Positions 21,851 to 35,520 of a DNA stretch of 64,000 bases are shown here, one piece after another. The DNA comes from Antitrichia curtipendula (Eukaryota; Streptophyta; Bryopsida; Hypnales; Leucodontaceae). A model generated the notes under the pieces. The model was not told where the DNA came from, did not search any database, and saw only the letters and a list, made by a program, of their open reading frames with translations. Numbering within the stretch: the stretch's first letter is position 1; each line of letters opens with the position of its first letter. Position numbers and translations under genes: made by a program. The stretch covers positions 24,239,567 to 24,303,566 of the forward strand of contig OX579636.1 of assembly GCA_951230915.1 (NCBI GenBank), given 5' to 3'.

Positions 21851-24800
21851 ATGGAGTGCCTGGTCGCTGGCCATGGCGCTGTGCACTGTAGTGGCGTCGG
21901 ACTCGCGGCTGGAGAGCGGCACCATCACAAGGGCGGTTCCAAAGAGCGCTTGCTCTTGAAGAATCTCAAGTCTCGTTCCGAATTGTTTGCACATGGTGTT
22001 TCTGTGAGTGTGCTTATCCTCCTCGCAGTGCCACCAATTTACCTGCTCTTGAGGGTCCTCTGTAACATTTTGTTACAATTTCAGTGGAATGTTTGTGCAT
22101 TTTAGGTTAGGGTGAAGCTGAAGGCTTAGGGCAGGTGGTTCCATTGTCGCTTGTCCTTTTGAGTAGAAATGGTGCCAGGTTGGTGCTCGCAGGTGCCGCA
22201 GTAGTGAGTAATAGCCTGAATCGCAGGGTAGAGACGAAGAGTTCCGAGGAGCTGGACGAGCTGATGTGCAGATTTCTGAAGAGTATGATGTGATGCGCGT
22301 GTAGGGATAGGTAGTAGTAATGTGGACATTTTTGCTTGAATGGCAATGTGGTGCTTGCATTGTTCTATTCCTCTAGTGATGCCGGATGATGAGTATACAA
22401 CACTGCGCAGTGGCTTTGAGTGCTCTGCACCAGGAAACAAGCTCAAAATGCTAAACCCTGACGGCATCCTACTTCTGTGCGCCTTTAGGATTCGCTCTAT
22501 GCTCTTTAGGGTTTTTTCTAACTTCTTGTGGCTGCTGCTTTTGTTCCCAGTGTGGCGGTTATACTCGCCAATCTGTGAAATCTCTCATTTCCTGCCGAGC
22601 TGTGAAGACAGCGTTGGATGCACCCGCCGTTGAAGACCAGGAGTCAACCCCAGGTAATATCTATAGCTGCTTGACGTTCACCTCCCTGGGCTTCATGGTG
22701 TCAGGGTTTAGGGTTTAAGAATCGGGGATTTTTTTGTGCTTAACCCTTGAACGACGAGCCGGTCAGCGTGGAAATCAACTGTTTGGGTACCTTGTGAATT
22801 GTTGGCTTAAAAAGGTGAAAAAGCACTCATTGGAAGAAAAACTACTATAGAAGATCTTCCCTTTGTAGAAAAATTAAAGCCAGTAAACTGACAGTAGAAG
22901 GGGTTACTGAGTATAGATCTTACTATTCTAATGGATTAATTTTGAATGGTCTTGTTAGCAAAGGAAAGACAATTCCACTCCAATTTTCATATATTATTTG
23001 GATCCTATATGAATAAGTTGTGAATTTTCAAAGTGTGACCTATACACGTACCAAAAAACGACCTTAGGCTCTCCTGTTCAGATGGTGTACATTCTTTTTT
23101 TGCAGTATAACCAAGATTTAGCAGGTGAGGGGTCAAGATCCCTTTCGGGTGTTGCTACCGCACATGCTCACGAACTTGAATTGAGAAAGTGGGAGTTGGT
23201 TGAAAGTTCTCTAGAAACATATCAGCATTTTCTTTCGGTTGTGTTTTTCACTTCCAGAAGGGTCGGTGATAGAATTTTTGAAGGCAAATGCACCCATTTC
23301 CAACATCTGTATGGACACATTTCCAACACTTTCATGTTGGCGAAGCTAACAAGTGATAATACTTTTAATGAATAGGTAAAATGAATTCTATGGAGAAAAG
23401 AATCAAACTTCCGAGTCCCATGGAATATTCTATTGATTTTGAAAGTGTATGGCACCGCAAGCAACTCGTGCTGCCGTTTACGCAGGGAGTACATTTTGAA
23501 CTTCATATTTTAGAGATTTTTGAATAGATGCGCTAACCCTATGTGTTGAATATTGCAGAGCGAGTCCAATTTCTGGAGGCCGCACAACGAGGAAACCTCG
23601 TGCCGGTTTACCGCCGCATTTTTGCTGATCATCTAACACCAGTGTTAGCCTACCGGTGCTTGGTGTCCGAGGACGACCGAGAGGCTCCGTCTTTTCTCTT
23701 TGAGTCTGTGGAAAATGGGAAAAGCATCAACATGGTGAGTGTCTGTTTCTTACAACTTCAGTGTTTTTTGTAAATTATTTTCAACCATTTAGGGATAACG
23801 ATTCATTGTATGCTGCGACTGAGTTCTTGCATGGCCAAATGAAATGAGTGTTGGTTCTTCAAACGTTATATTTTTAATGTTGGAGCGGTGGATGGCAGGG
23901 ACGATACAGTATGGTCGGAGCTCAGCCTTCCATGGAGATCATTGCAACGGAGGATCGCATCACTGTATTGAATCACGAGAAAGGCACCCGTGAAGAGAAG
24001 GTCTCTGACGATCCCCTGAACGAGCCTTCAAAAATTGCATCAGAGTGGGAACCGGTGAAGATTGATAGCCTTCCGGATGTTTTCTGTGGTTAGTATGGTT
24101 CTACCCACTGACAAGATCAAGTCGTTGACCCCTAAGTGCCCTGAAGGCCCAACCTTGGCTTCATGATTTTTTTAGCACTTTTGAGAGGGTAATATGGGAA
24201 CTTTCTTTTCTTCAATTTTATTTATTTTTGGCCCAAGACGTGCAATGTTCTTCACTGATTCTGGTGATATTGAAATTGGCCCCTTCTGAATTAGATTTTT
24301 CACCATATGATCAATCAAATTAGTCATTTTCAAACCATTTAACCTTAGGCCCTTATCATCCTCGTGCATGTTTAATGAGATATATGCCCATTCAAGCATT
24401 TGAGCAAAGAACTGCGTCATGTGTGTGCTCGTACCCTGATACTTTCCTGGGCACTGAATTGTGACAAATTCCACTTCATCTTATCGTGTAATTGCTGAAC
24501 ATGAAAGTTTGGTTGAGCCTGCTTGCAGGAGGATGGGTTGGGTATTTTTCGTATGACACAGTGAGGTATGTGGAGAAAAAGAAAGTACCATTTTCTGCAG
24601 CACCCAAAGATGACCGAGGCTTACCTGACATCCACCTTGGGCTCTACAATGATGTTTTAGTTTTCGATCATGTGACAAAGGTAAATCTTTTTCATGTCTT
24701 CATGTCTTTTATGGTACCTTGCTCTTGACGTTTGAAGCCAAGAAACATTTACTTCTGAGTTGCAATTGTTTGTTACTTGGGCTTTCTTTTGTCCTTTCAT

Positions 24801-27800
24801 TGTTCCTCTCACATTTGCTTTTGCAAGTGCTGTTAGCCTAGGGCCTTGCATGTATTTTATGTTGTTCTTTTATTGTGCGTACAACAGACTGATGAGTATG
24901 AATTTCGTTGCTTCAGGTGGTGTATGTGTTGCATTGGATTCATGTGGACCAATTCGATAGCCCTGAGTCTGCTTTCACGGACGGGTGTGAAAGGCTTGAT
25001 CTCTTGGTGTCTCGCCTTCAAACCACTGGAGGGTACCGTCTCTGACTCTCAGTGTAAATACCGTGTATCCTTTGTTTCTACAGTTAGGTCCAGTTTTGGT
25101 GAAGTGGTTTTCTTCTTCATAAGCTTGTATTTATATACTAAAAAGTCACTCTTGTGGTATTTTTGTAAGTCCTGACAGCCTTTCCTTGTTCACTTTTCGA
25201 AGGGTTAAACTTTCAAGTGGATCAGTGGAAATGAGCACCGAACAATATGGCCGAAGCATGTCCAATTCGAATTTTACTCCTGAGCAATTCAAGGACTCCA
25301 TCTTGCAAGTGAAGGAGCACATTTTGGCAGGGGACATCTTCCAGTTGGTCCTGAGCCAAAGGTTTGAAAGGCGGACATTTGCAGACCCTTTTGAGGTTTA
25401 CAGAGCTCTGCGTATTGTGAATCCTAGTCCATACATGATCTACCTTCAGGTGTGCCACCTACTCCTGTCAACTCCCTCGGGTCATAACATGAATTTTGAG
25501 TTATAAAGTTTACATTAGAGAGTGACGAAGTGAGTAGAGCTGTTGCCGTCACTCGATGAAAATGGACTGAAGAGAAGCGTAGGGTCAGTTTATTGCACAC
25601 TTTTTCAAAAAACTTCGAAGAGTTTTAAGACTCGTGTTTTCCTGTCTCTGGTGCAGGCACGAGGTTCCATATTGGTGGCTTCTAGCCCGGAGATTCTCAC
25701 TCGCATTGCAAAGGTAATTGCCATGGAAAAATTACTGTTACTGTATAACCCCCAAGTGTCCCCAAGCTTAAAATAGAAAGTCCACTTTGGAAGCTAATAG
25801 TGGATTACAATTACTTTCAAAACACATTTCTATTTCTATTGCTAAAAAATGTAGGGTTTGATTTGTTCTTTCTATTGGAGCATTTTTTCACCTTCTACTT
25901 GATTCTAAAACAAGCAGACAACAAAATGGGACTGTATTGGTATTTTAGATGTCACTGCTTTTAATTGTAGTTTCTAAATGATTTATTTCAATTCCTAAAG
26001 ATACGGATGCAGACACTTTTAGCCATTTGGGCACTAATGAGATAAGTATTCATTTGAGTTTTGCGAAGTCTCTCTTTCTCATTGGTGTTGTGTCTGAGAT
26101 GTATTCATTTCTGTTGACTCTCAGATGTATTGGTTGTTTGTTTTACTTTTCTGCATATGTCAGAGTATGTTTCTGAGTGTTTTGTAAAACAGGGCACTGT
26201 CGTGAATAGGCCATTAGCAGGAACGCGCAGACGAGGGAAGACTCCAGAAGAAGACTTGGCTATGGAGATCGACTTATTAGCAGATGAGAAGGAGTGTGCG
26301 GAGCATGTCATGCTTGTCGATTTAGGTCGCAATGATGTTGGGAAGGTAGAGCTGAATCCCACTGAAGCTTCTTCAAATAATCTTGAATCAGAGTCGTTGC
26401 AGCATTTTGATGTGAACATCTTCTCCCGGTGGTGAAGATTGAGCACACTACCAATAATTTTTGTTCTTATTATTCGCTTTGTTCAATACGCTTTCACGAA
26501 GACCTTATGCGCATGCTTTCCTTTTGAGACTGCAATTTGACGGCACCATGCACCTAAATGTTATGGTCGGTACTATGTCACGAGAATGCAGTCTCTAAAA
26601 TTGAATTGAACTAACTGCAGGCGGATTATGGTGCTTGATGTTGAGCATACAGGTTTCTAAGGCAGGTACTGTGAAGGTTGACAAATTTATGGAGGTGGAA
26701 CGGTATTCGCACGTGATGCACATCAGTTCCACAGTACGTCTTCTTGCCCACAGATTTGTACCGTAATTTTACCATCCCTCTTTCTTGATCAAACTGTGCG
26801 TACCCGGTATGACCGAGACTAGCCAACTTCTACCTCAATTGTAAGTGCTTTAGAGGTTATTCTTGTGGCCGTTGAAACTGGCTTTTCTCCAAATCAAGTC
26901 TTGATTGCTTACCATTTCCTTCGGCAGCTGATCATGTGTACAGAATTTTATGCAAAAAATCCCTTTCTTCGCAAAATATACTTCACACGTAGTTGGTCTT
27001 CGTGTTAAAGAGACAATTCAACAGATAATATTTGGTTTTGATTAGAGGGCACTAAATCAGCACAGTTTGCGTTGCTAATACCAGTCAGCGATTTCCTCAG
27101 TACAGAAGAACATACATTGTTCTACTTGATGATGGGATCCATTTGGGGGAGGACAGGTGACAGGGGAGCTATTGGACGAGCTTTCTAGCTGGGATGCACT
27201 GCGGGCAGCGTTGCCAGTCGGTACTGTCAGCGGGGCTCCAAAGGTGAATGTTCTTCCATAACACTATTTCTGATCTTTCTTAGAGGATAATTGGAGGTCT
27301 TTCACGAGCACGAGAATTGTGTTTTTCTACGAAAATCGTCTCACATTAAATCCTCTTCCCAATATATGTCTTGAAACTACGAGAAATACTTATGGCAGGT
27401 CAGGGCAATGGAGCTGATTGACGAGCTAGAGCCAACACGGAGAGGCCCGTACAGTGGTGGCATTGGCGGCGTCTCGTTCACAGGCCAGATGGATATTGCA
27501 TTAGCGCTGCGCACCATGGTCTTCCCTACTCAAAGAAATGACACAATGTACTCGTACAAACAGGCCAACAGCCGCAGAGAGTGGGTTGTACATTTACAGG
27601 TATGTCTGCACTCGTGCCAGTGGCATTCGATACGAACATGTTCTTGCAGCCCAGGTGCTGGACTTTAAGGTAGTGAACCTTTTCTTTCGGAAGAGTTTTT
27701 GTCATGAATTAGGCCGTAAGTGGGAGCAAATTTTATTCTCAAGTTCATGTTTAGAAGTGCTGAAGAGTTGAAGCTTACTCTTAAATTTCTCTCCCTAAAA

Positions 27801-28133
27801 ACAGAAACTTTCCAATACATAACTTATTCATACGGTATCCAAATGTTACATGTTTTAGTTTGTTGGAATCCTCTCGAAGATGGGGAGAAGATTCACATGA
27901 AGAATGATCCCATTGTAATGAGACAAAACACTCAAAACAGTTGAAAGCCGTGGGAATTTGTTCCGTCGTTGCATGATCTCTAATCTGCTCCTTTGGTGTA
28001 ATCTGATGTTGTTACGCAGGCGGGTGCTGGAATAGTGGCTGATAGTGATCCTGAGAGCGAGATCCAGGAGACCGTGAACAAGGCTGCTGGGCTGGCCCGT
28101 GCAATTGATCTTGCCGAGGCTGCTTTTCTCTAA
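21851..28133 (+). CDS. ASA1: Anthranilate synthase alpha subunit (component I), plastidial
   Basis: First committed step of tryptophan synthesis: chorismate plus glutamine (via the beta subunit) or ammonia to anthranilate, in plastids. Thirteen exons join in frame: 21851-22003, 22551-22653, 23559-23734, 23899-24088, 24529-24680, 24917-25032, 25203-25449, 25657-25713, 26193-26345, 26653-26733, 27157-27243, 27399-27599, 28020-28133; 609 aa, close to plant family length. Exons 1-2 give a Ser/Arg/His-rich plastid transit peptide of about 85 residues. The N-terminal regulatory domain keeps [10 protein letters not shown], the LLES-like segment of the tryptophan feedback site, so feedback inhibition is likely. 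The chorismate-binding domain shows [59 protein letters not shown] and [12 protein letters not shown], all expected. Intron 2 contains an open stretch (23082-23375), but including it would bring a stop. The boundary pair 25032/25203 is the least certain. Confidence 0.95.
24178..24425. mobile_element. Degenerate Stowaway-like MITE relic in intron 4 of anthranilate synthase
   Basis: Internal blocks (TGCAATGTTCTTCACTGATTC, CCCTTCTGAATT, CATATGATCAAT) are shared in order with the clearer Stowaway-type MITE at 38593-38822. The ends have decayed. It lies wholly inside the intron 24089-24528. Confidence 0.5.
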
Positions 28134-28812
28134 CTTGGCATCTGCATGAGAACGGACATTGTTTTTCATTATGAAGATTATGTTGAGTTGATTTGAACCG
28201 ATCAATGACTTGGTGGGTCCAAGCAATTGGTATTATACTCAACGGAATCCTCTTAACCCTCTAATGACGAAAGAATCATAGTTTTCAAATGATAATTTTG
28301 ATCAGTCGTAATGTGGAAAGTATAATTAAAGTGGAGAAGATTTTTACATCAGTAAATTGAGCGAAGAACATTGCAGGCTGTCCTTAAAGGATTAACATAA
28401 GGTAGTCTTATGGAGTCGACTGAGACTATTTGATCTCTTTGAGCCTTTTGCCTGCAAAGCCGGTGTAGGCCTATGACTCTGGATTTAACAACACGGTTCC
28501 TGCTTTCTACTATTAATTGTTTTATATTGTCCATGACCTATAATGGTGCTCTTTTGGTAGTAAATGTGATCCGGTGTTTGCACCCTTGGTATCAGCACTG
28601 AAAACCGAGCCATTCTGAATGGCAAATCCTTCTTTGGGTGAAACATAAAATATTATTGCATTTTGAACTATTGCTTGGCTATCCCGTAGTAACTGTACTT
28701 CACAACATGCGAAACTCATGTCAAGCAAAAGTTTTGTACCCGACTACAGTCAACTTTCACATGTTGTAAAGTCTCGGGGCACACAACTCACGTGTTCTAA
28801 ACACATACTTGC
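28134..28812. other. 3' flank of anthranilate synthase
   Basis: Presumed 3' UTR and downstream DNA. No plausible further exon. AATAAA-like signals are not clear; polyadenylation cannot be placed. Confidence 0.35.
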
Positions 28813-29049
28813 AACTCCCTGCGTCCATAAATGATTGTCCACAATTTTCTTGATATTTCTTTCAGCCAATTTCATTGACCAAATTGTAAAAAACATAATC
28901 AAGAAAGGTTCTAAATTTTGTATCTCTAGAATGAATGAATAAAGAACATTGCACGTGTTCATTGCAACCAAAATAAAATTAGCGACAAAGAAGCATCTTT
29001 TTGATCTACTCAAGACAACTTTAGAAAAACATGACATTCAAAGGGAGTA
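28813..29049. mobile_element. Stowaway-like MITE
   Basis: It begins AACTCCCTGCGTCCATAAAT and ends ACATTCAAAGGGAGTA, matching the well-known plant Stowaway terminus TACTCCCTCCGTCC and its complement. It is 237 bp with no coding capacity. The expected TA duplication is intact on the right and mutated on the left. Confidence 0.65.
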
Positions 29050-29536
29050 TTCATTTTGGGGAAGGAGGGCGTATAACTTTTGAGAGGTGAAGTTCTCATG
29101 AAAATATGGCTTAAAACACAAGAAATGCCGAAAACGTTGCCTGTTCGACAATGACCAAATTCCTTCAAAAGATGGCATGCACACACGCCACGCAGACACT
29201 TGAAATGCAGTTTTCACAATGAATTTGACAAAACCATCAACAGCCAGAGAAGCCCCCACTAACATACACCCAACTCGGCTGAAGCATGTGTAGAGATCAC
29301 AAACAGATCTCAAAATCCTTTCATAATTGACGTTCTCCAAGTTTGACCAGAAGGTGAAGTGGTCTACATATTGATCTCCCCTAAAGGCAGAGTCTACAGT
29401 TAATTCTCAAAACCATGGTGAGATTAATAATACACCACCAAGCTCCGAAAAGCAATACCCTAGGAGACAAGTTGGCGACAATATGCACAGTGCTTCCCGG
29501 CCCTTTGAAATAGCCGCCGGACTTTCACCCAAGCGC
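29050..29536. other. Intergenic / 3' UTR of eL41
   Basis: Includes the presumed 3' UTR of the minus-strand eL41 gene (from 29536 leftward). No other exon is seen. Confidence 0.35.
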
Positions 29537-29933
29537 CTACTTGGATCTCTGTCTCATCTTTCGGCGCTTACGTTTCAGGCGCCTCATACGTTTTTTCTTC
29601 CACTGTACCAAAAAAAAAAGATGCGCAGACAGGTAAGAAACCGATAGAATGAAACCCTCAAAACCTTTGGTTCTGCGCCTACACAATCCTAACCCTAATA
29701 CATAGACCTAACCTAAGCAAGAGCAACATAAATCAAACAAACCGAAGCTACACAAGAGAATAAGTAGGAAAACCACATTAGCAAGCGAGCTAGCAAAACC
29801 TAACCATCCAACCAAAAGCCCAGGCACCGCTACAGAAGACAAGCTACACGCCGACAAGACCAGAGGAAAAACGCCGAAAGCCACAGGGGAAGAAATTTTC
29901 AAAAGCAAGAGGCGCAAATACCTTCGCCCTCAT
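29537..29933 (-). CDS. RPL41: Ribosomal protein eL41 (60S subunit)
   Basis: The smallest eukaryotic ribosomal protein, a single basic helix at the 60S/40S interface. Exon 1 is 29933-29922 (MRAK); exon 2 is 29602-29537 (WKKKRMRRLKRKRRKMRQRS plus K and TAG). The joined 25-residue product matches the near-invariant family sequence in length and composition: 17 of 25 residues are Arg or Lys. The intron 29921-29603 begins GTATTT and ends GTACAG. The gene is easily missed because each coding exon is far below usual ORF limits. The upstream region (to the right, as the gene is on the minus strand) carries two telo-boxes, as is typical for plant ribosomal protein genes. The GC-rich third positions contrast with the AT-rich DNA around it. 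Confidence 0.95.
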
Positions 29934-30240
29934 GATTCACGACCGTGCGTTGCGATGCAGCCACAAACAAGTGTGTGAAAGAGAGCGTTGGAGACATCGG
30001 AGACGCCCTTAGAAGGGGAAAGGCCGGACCCAGCTCCAAACCCTAACAAAGCTGACGTGTTCATCGACGGGTATTTTCCACCTCATCGTATTTTGTGCCA
30101 CGTCAGACTTCCCACCATTCTGAAACCCTAAATCTGGATGCATACTCTTCTAGGCAGAGTTTGGGGATTCGATTCAATCTGCAGGAAAGCATTGGGAATC
30201 AACGGCCGTGTGGAACTGACCCCCTCACCTGGCCCCTTGG
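29934..30240 (-). promoter_or_regulatory. eL41 promoter with two telo-boxes
   Basis: AAACCCTAA occurs at 30038-30046 and 30123-30131 on the plus strand, i.e. in the upstream region of the minus-strand eL41 gene. Such telo-boxes are established elements of plant ribosomal protein and other translation genes. The GC content is higher than in the flanks. Transcription start not determined. Confidence 0.6.
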
Positions 30241-30465
30241 GAAAATGCTGAAATTTATTTTTTTCCACACGTGATAAAATTTGCAAATTTTGAGTTCATA
30301 ATTGAAATCAAAGGCCCCATATTCTCCAAGTCTAGCGTACAAAATAAATAAATCAAGCACAAAATAAGGGGATTTTTTTCACTTGCACCCTTAGAATGAC
30401 TTGGAGGGGCCGAGCAAGGGGCTAGTTCACCCTGACTAAATCAACATAGGCTAGGTGATATATAT

Positions 30466-31792
30466 TTAATCCTTACAGGTTCATGACTATGATTTGACTA
30501 AAAACATTTCAAAAGGGTCATTTCTAGTGCAAAGAATCATAATGAAAAAAACAATTCTTTTTGTATATTCAACCATAAGATCTTGCATAAGGGAGGCAAC
30601 CCATTCTTGATCATCCCTCTATTCTAGCAATGTAGGCTACTCTCTTTCCGTGCATAACCGGATGGACATTGATTAATTATGGTACAATTTCTAGCATAGT
30701 TGTAGTGCATTATTATTGGCTACAAGACTCTCAATTTTGCAACCAACCCTTGGTGGATTTTACAACTAGCTCTAGATTGGAAATAAGAAGGTCTATATGA
30801 CTAGTATAGGTCAAATAGAATCCTCAGCTAAAAAATTAATAGTAATTATGATTTGAGAAATAAAAATCTGAAAAATTATGGAAACCTTTTGAGCTCTATT
30901 TTTGCACATGGAAAAATTTCCCACTAAAGAAATCCGCCTTGCAGTATCTGCTTTAATTGGTTTGAACTGGATTGCCTCCTTTAAGATTTGTTTAAGAATG
31001 TGTGGAAAAAATCTCATTCACTTTGAGCATGTAGATTGTAAGATATTATTCAGTTTTTGGAATGAAAAAAAATAAAAATTTATACCTTATTTTATTAGGT
31101 TTAGCAAATTTTGAATCCCATTAACTAAATTTTTTTGGACTATAGAATTTTGAAGTTTAAGTCTTTATGGTGGGAATTTGAGTTGAAAATCTAGGGGAAA
31201 GAATTCAAATTTTTTTTAATAATTCTTACTCTTGAAAAAATTATTAAATTGAAGTAGGTACACGATGGAAGAAAAAAGTGAATTGTTAAGGGTTCTAAAA
31301 CAAAATTCAAACATGTCCATCCAAATGGTGAGATTGTTGTAACAAATAATCTACACCCTATAGACATTTATGTTTTAAGAAAAATATTAGAATTGAATTG
31401 ATAAACAAATCCTATACATTATTTTTCCTTGAAGATGTCCTAATTGCCCACAAAATAAGATTCTTTGTAACTTTTAAATCACTTATTAAGATGGAATGTA
31501 TAAAAGTTTTACAAAGAGACATAAATATATTCTACAAGAAATTTTATTTTGAGTTTTTGAATTTTTTTTCATGTTTTTATGTTGTCCAAAGTAGAGCATT
31601 TTGAGCTTAGAAGGTCATAAATTTTCCTCCCAAGTGCCAAATGATATTTAAAAAATGATATTTATTGAAAGCTAATATATTTACTTATCTTCAAAAAAAA
31701 ATTCAAAAAAAGTTATAGTAAAATTTGACATCATAGGGACCTGCCCAAAATTCTTAAAGTCCATTCCAAGACTGTGAACTTTCAAAGATTAA
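30466..31792 (+). mobile_element. TTAA-bounded TIR element (copy e)
   Basis: The left end reads TTAATCCTTACAGG and the inverted right end TTAATCTTTGAAAG. The left end with its following text GACTATG matches the inverted right end of the copy at 35521-36463. The right end matches the inverted end of the copy at 42570-46903 (shared ATTTTGGGCAGG about 45 bp inside). It is 1327 bp, longer than the ~940-bp members, so it may hold a further insertion. Small ORFs inside have no motif. Confidence 0.55.
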
Positions 31793-33873
31793 TCTACAAG
31801 TCATGGAATGTCATCCTTCATTTGTATTTGAACTATGAAAGTTAGATTACACACAAGTTTAGTTAGGCACATATACACTTTAATTAATCTACAAGTTCTT
31901 TGTGTAATTTATGTAAAATAACTTAATTAACTTCTAAATAGTCCCACAACCATAATTTTATATCTCCTTCAATTACTATGACGTAGATGCATTCACTACC
32001 TAAGCCTCCCTCCAAAATGCTAATTGCATCATTATTAAATACATTATTTTTTTAGTCAAAAAAGAGCATACTTCATTTGTCTATAATAAAAAAAATTGGC
32101 ATAAAAAGATATTGCACACTCTAGATTCCATCTATTCCCAACTATCAATCAAAGGCTTCAATGTGTCATTCTTATATCTAATTCTGGTATACTTCCAACA
32201 CACTTGAAAGATTTATATAAACAATTCACTACTCACTTTGCAAATACATTGGAAAGAATCAATTACATATGTTCATCTTTTTGGAATCATGACTGTGTGG
32301 AATTTGTATATATGAGGGCATTTTGTGTTATAGTGGCTCTTCACATCTATAATAAAAAAAAAAGATTAGAAATTGGTCGCAATATAGAGGGTGCAAAGAC
32401 AAAAATTGATTGCTCAAAGTTAGAGGCATATATGCAATTTGGGATTTTGATTTTTCTCACTTATACTACATTTCAATTTTTCACTCAACTATAATTCTTT
32501 TCAAGAATATGATAAAAATCAACAAAACTACTATGGGTCCTTAGAAATTAGATTAAAATTCTCAACACATTTCATGAAATGTATGAATTTTTATGTAGAC
32601 ATGATCCTAGACATCTTAAACTTTCCTTCATAACATTGCAAGTGTGCAAAAAAAAATCTTAAATTTGTCTTGGGTCTTGAAGTTAAAAAAACTCATTCAA
32701 CTTATATTTGACTACGAATTCCAATTTAGAATCGACAGGCAAATATTCACTTCTTGCATTAATTCACGTCTTTGTTACAAAATTAGAAGGTCAATCCTCA
32801 TAGTCAAACATCAATTCCATGATGTTCAAAAAATAAAACATTCAAATTGCATTTACATATGCTATTAGTATGCAATATTATTACCACATATGATGGGATA
32901 TTAGCATATTACTAGTATATTACTTGTTTATATTGTGGTCATTTTGAAATCTTCCAAAGCTTAGAATGCAATATTCCAAATTAAATCTAAAAACCTTCAA
33001 GATTTCTAACACATTTTTTATAAATCATGATAGTCTTTCAATCCAAATATGATATACAATATATTGCAATCTATTACCTGTATATCAAATACAAAAGTGA
33101 ATCCTTCATCTGAAAGGAATAAAACTAAAAAATCCACAAACACATCTACCTACTATACCCCCATCTAAACGTCTATAACATGCATAGAATATAGAGAAAC
33201 AACCATATTATAATGGTGATAATATTATACCAAGGGATTGTTGATACGACCTGAACCTCATGGTAGAGGTAACACAATTGGATTTGAAATTTGCAATGAA
33301 GAAATAGTATGAACCTTAGTCAAAAACTAGAAATATCCTTGGACCAAAATTCATATCAATACATGGAATTCTAATACTCACACTAAACTATAACAAACCT
33401 ACTCACATATTTATATGGTCCACCTCCTTTTAACATGCCTAGAGAATAATTTAAGCACCTTGAGTATAAACTGATTTTTAACCCAAGTAGTTACAAAAAC
33501 ACAAAATGAATACATAAAGTTTTTATGAGTCTCAAAAACACAAGATGTTGTAATCTAATAAATGTTGGCAGAAGAAGTGACCAACCCCACAATAGTATAG
33601 TACCACCATAGTTACTAACTTGTAATTGCACAAATTTACTTAGACCATGTAATTGCAGCATTACATTAATTAAAATTACATATCATCCTAGTAATAAATT
33701 GTGCATATAATGGTCTACCACACTCACAATCAAACCTAACATAATAACACAATTTATAGAATTTACATTTTACTAACATAGATACATAAAAGAAGTTTTC
33801 ACATGCAAAGAAAATAGATATGATACACTAATCAAAAATACAAAAAAATCAAGGATGGAATGTTGCACCACTA
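31793..33873. other. AT-rich intergenic DNA
   Basis: About 2 kb without a supportable gene. ORFs at 32204-32494 and 32644-32868 show no known motif, splice context or unusual composition. Confidence 0.4.
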
Positions 33874-34830
33874 TTAACCCCTAAAGGACTAGGCGGGGGG
33901 TGGGGGTGTTCAAGGAGACATTTCCAAAATTGCAACTTTTTGGTATGTTATTCCAAAAAAAATGAAAACTTTTCTTTGAAACTTCAACCAAAAAAAACTA
34001 AAGGAAAGTATTTTGCCAAAGTGTGGAAAAAATTTCAGCCCTTTTCACCACGCCAATTGAAAGATTAAAGCATTTGAAGTGAGAAAAAAAACTTTTTTCC
34101 AATCCTGCGAAACAGGGGCATCAGACTTTGGGCTCATTTGGAGTAAAATTTTTGCTCTACACAAACATGAGATTCTTAAACATTTATGAGTATATTATAT
34201 TAGGTTCACTCACAAAAATATTTAGAAGAAATTATGGAGTCTAAATTATTCTAAATCACCTTGCAATATAAAGAGGTTAAGTGAATTTGCGTATACACTA
34301 GTCATTTTTTTGGTGCAAGGAGGAAATATTTTATTTGAAATCCAAAATGTGAAAAATTAGAGACAAACATTTGGAATATGTGGAAAATTTTGACAAATTT
34401 TGACTTCACTAATTGCAAGATAATAGGACTTGAAGTTAGAAGAAAATGTTTTTTCTTGAAACTACCCCAACATAGCTAATAAAGTTTGACTCCTCTTAGA
34501 ATGTGATTTGACAACTAAAATTTGTTTTATTTGAAAAACTGGATGCCATATTTTATTAGTTACATACATGCCAAATTTCAAAACTTGATGATCTTTTTTA
34601 CAAAAGATTCTCTAAAGATTTCCAAGTTGCCCAGGCTACCCGAAAAGTTAAAGGCAAACATAACTTTTAATCTAGGCACTTGATCGGAAAAAAATTATTT
34701 TTTCATGAAGGAAGTACATGTTTAAACATTGTGTTCAAATTTCATGAACATCCGATCGAAAATGACTTTGTAGGAACCTACCCTAGATTTTTGTGTACAT
34801 TGAATGGACACTTGGTCCTTCAAGGGTTAA
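33874..34830 (+). mobile_element. TTAA-bounded TIR element (copy b)
   Basis: Starts TTAACCCCTAAAGGACTAGG and ends with the inverse of TTAACCCTTGAAGGACCAAG. 957 bp. The interior near the right end (GGCACTTGATCGGAAA..., ATGAACATCCGATCG) follows the same order as the copies at 30466 and 42570. Non-coding. Confidence 0.7.
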
Positions 34831-35520
34831 TTATCATAGTTGGAGCAAGAGAAGCCACTCACAACAATTACCAATCCAACTTAATAACTAATGAACATCT
34901 AATACTAAAAGATAAACCAATCAAAAGAACATTTAGAGAATTTTTTTAACATGTAATAAAGTACCTTCAATATACAATGTTTAAAAAAAAAATTGAAAAA
35001 CAACCAACTACTTACCTAAAATAAATTAAAAAATACACAAAAATGAATTCTTGTCATTAGCTCAAAATAGTGACAATCTCCAACGACATAAATCACAACC
35101 CCTTTCAATGGTTATAAAACTTTTCACCAATAAAAAGAGAAAATAACTAATTTAGGTAGAACAAACCAATGCAATTAGTCACTCAATTCCAACATCTATT
35201 GGACCCTCCCACTTGCGTCACTCACCCACCCATTACCACAATCTTAGCAACCCTTGAGCATCATGACAATGCACTTGGGGAGGGGACATGTCATTGTGTG
35301 GTTTAGCATGGGCTATCCACATTTTACCAATTTGTCCCTACAACAAACTTTGAAAAATCACAGAAAATTCATTTCTTGTCAGAATGTCTTCATTTTACTC
35401 ATAAATGACTTCTCTCCAACTTTTCAATCTCTGAAAAAATATGTAAGTTGACAAATAGCTTCTCAAAGATACCTAGATAGCAAATCTTGAATTTTGGGGG
35501 TGGTAATACGCTGATCTACC
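34831..35520. other. Intergenic DNA between two TTAA-bounded elements
   Basis: AT-rich, with small ORFs only. No feature recognised. Confidence 0.4.

Noticed and set aside
21174..22467. Several minus-strand ORFs over the 5' end of anthranilate synthase
   Set aside because: Antisense shadows of the GC-rich leader, exon 1 and intron 1; no family match or splice logic.
23082..23375. Plus-strand ORF inside intron 2 of anthranilate synthase as an extra exon
   Set aside because: Joining from the donor at 22653 through the TTTTTTGCAG acceptor gives an immediate stop; skipping it joins 22653 to 23559 in perfect phase with the conserved protein.
32204..32494. Plus-strand ORF of 96 codons as a possible small gene
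   Set aside because: No recognisable motif, no upstream promoter-like or GC change, and no splice partners; it probably arose by chance in AT-rich DNA.
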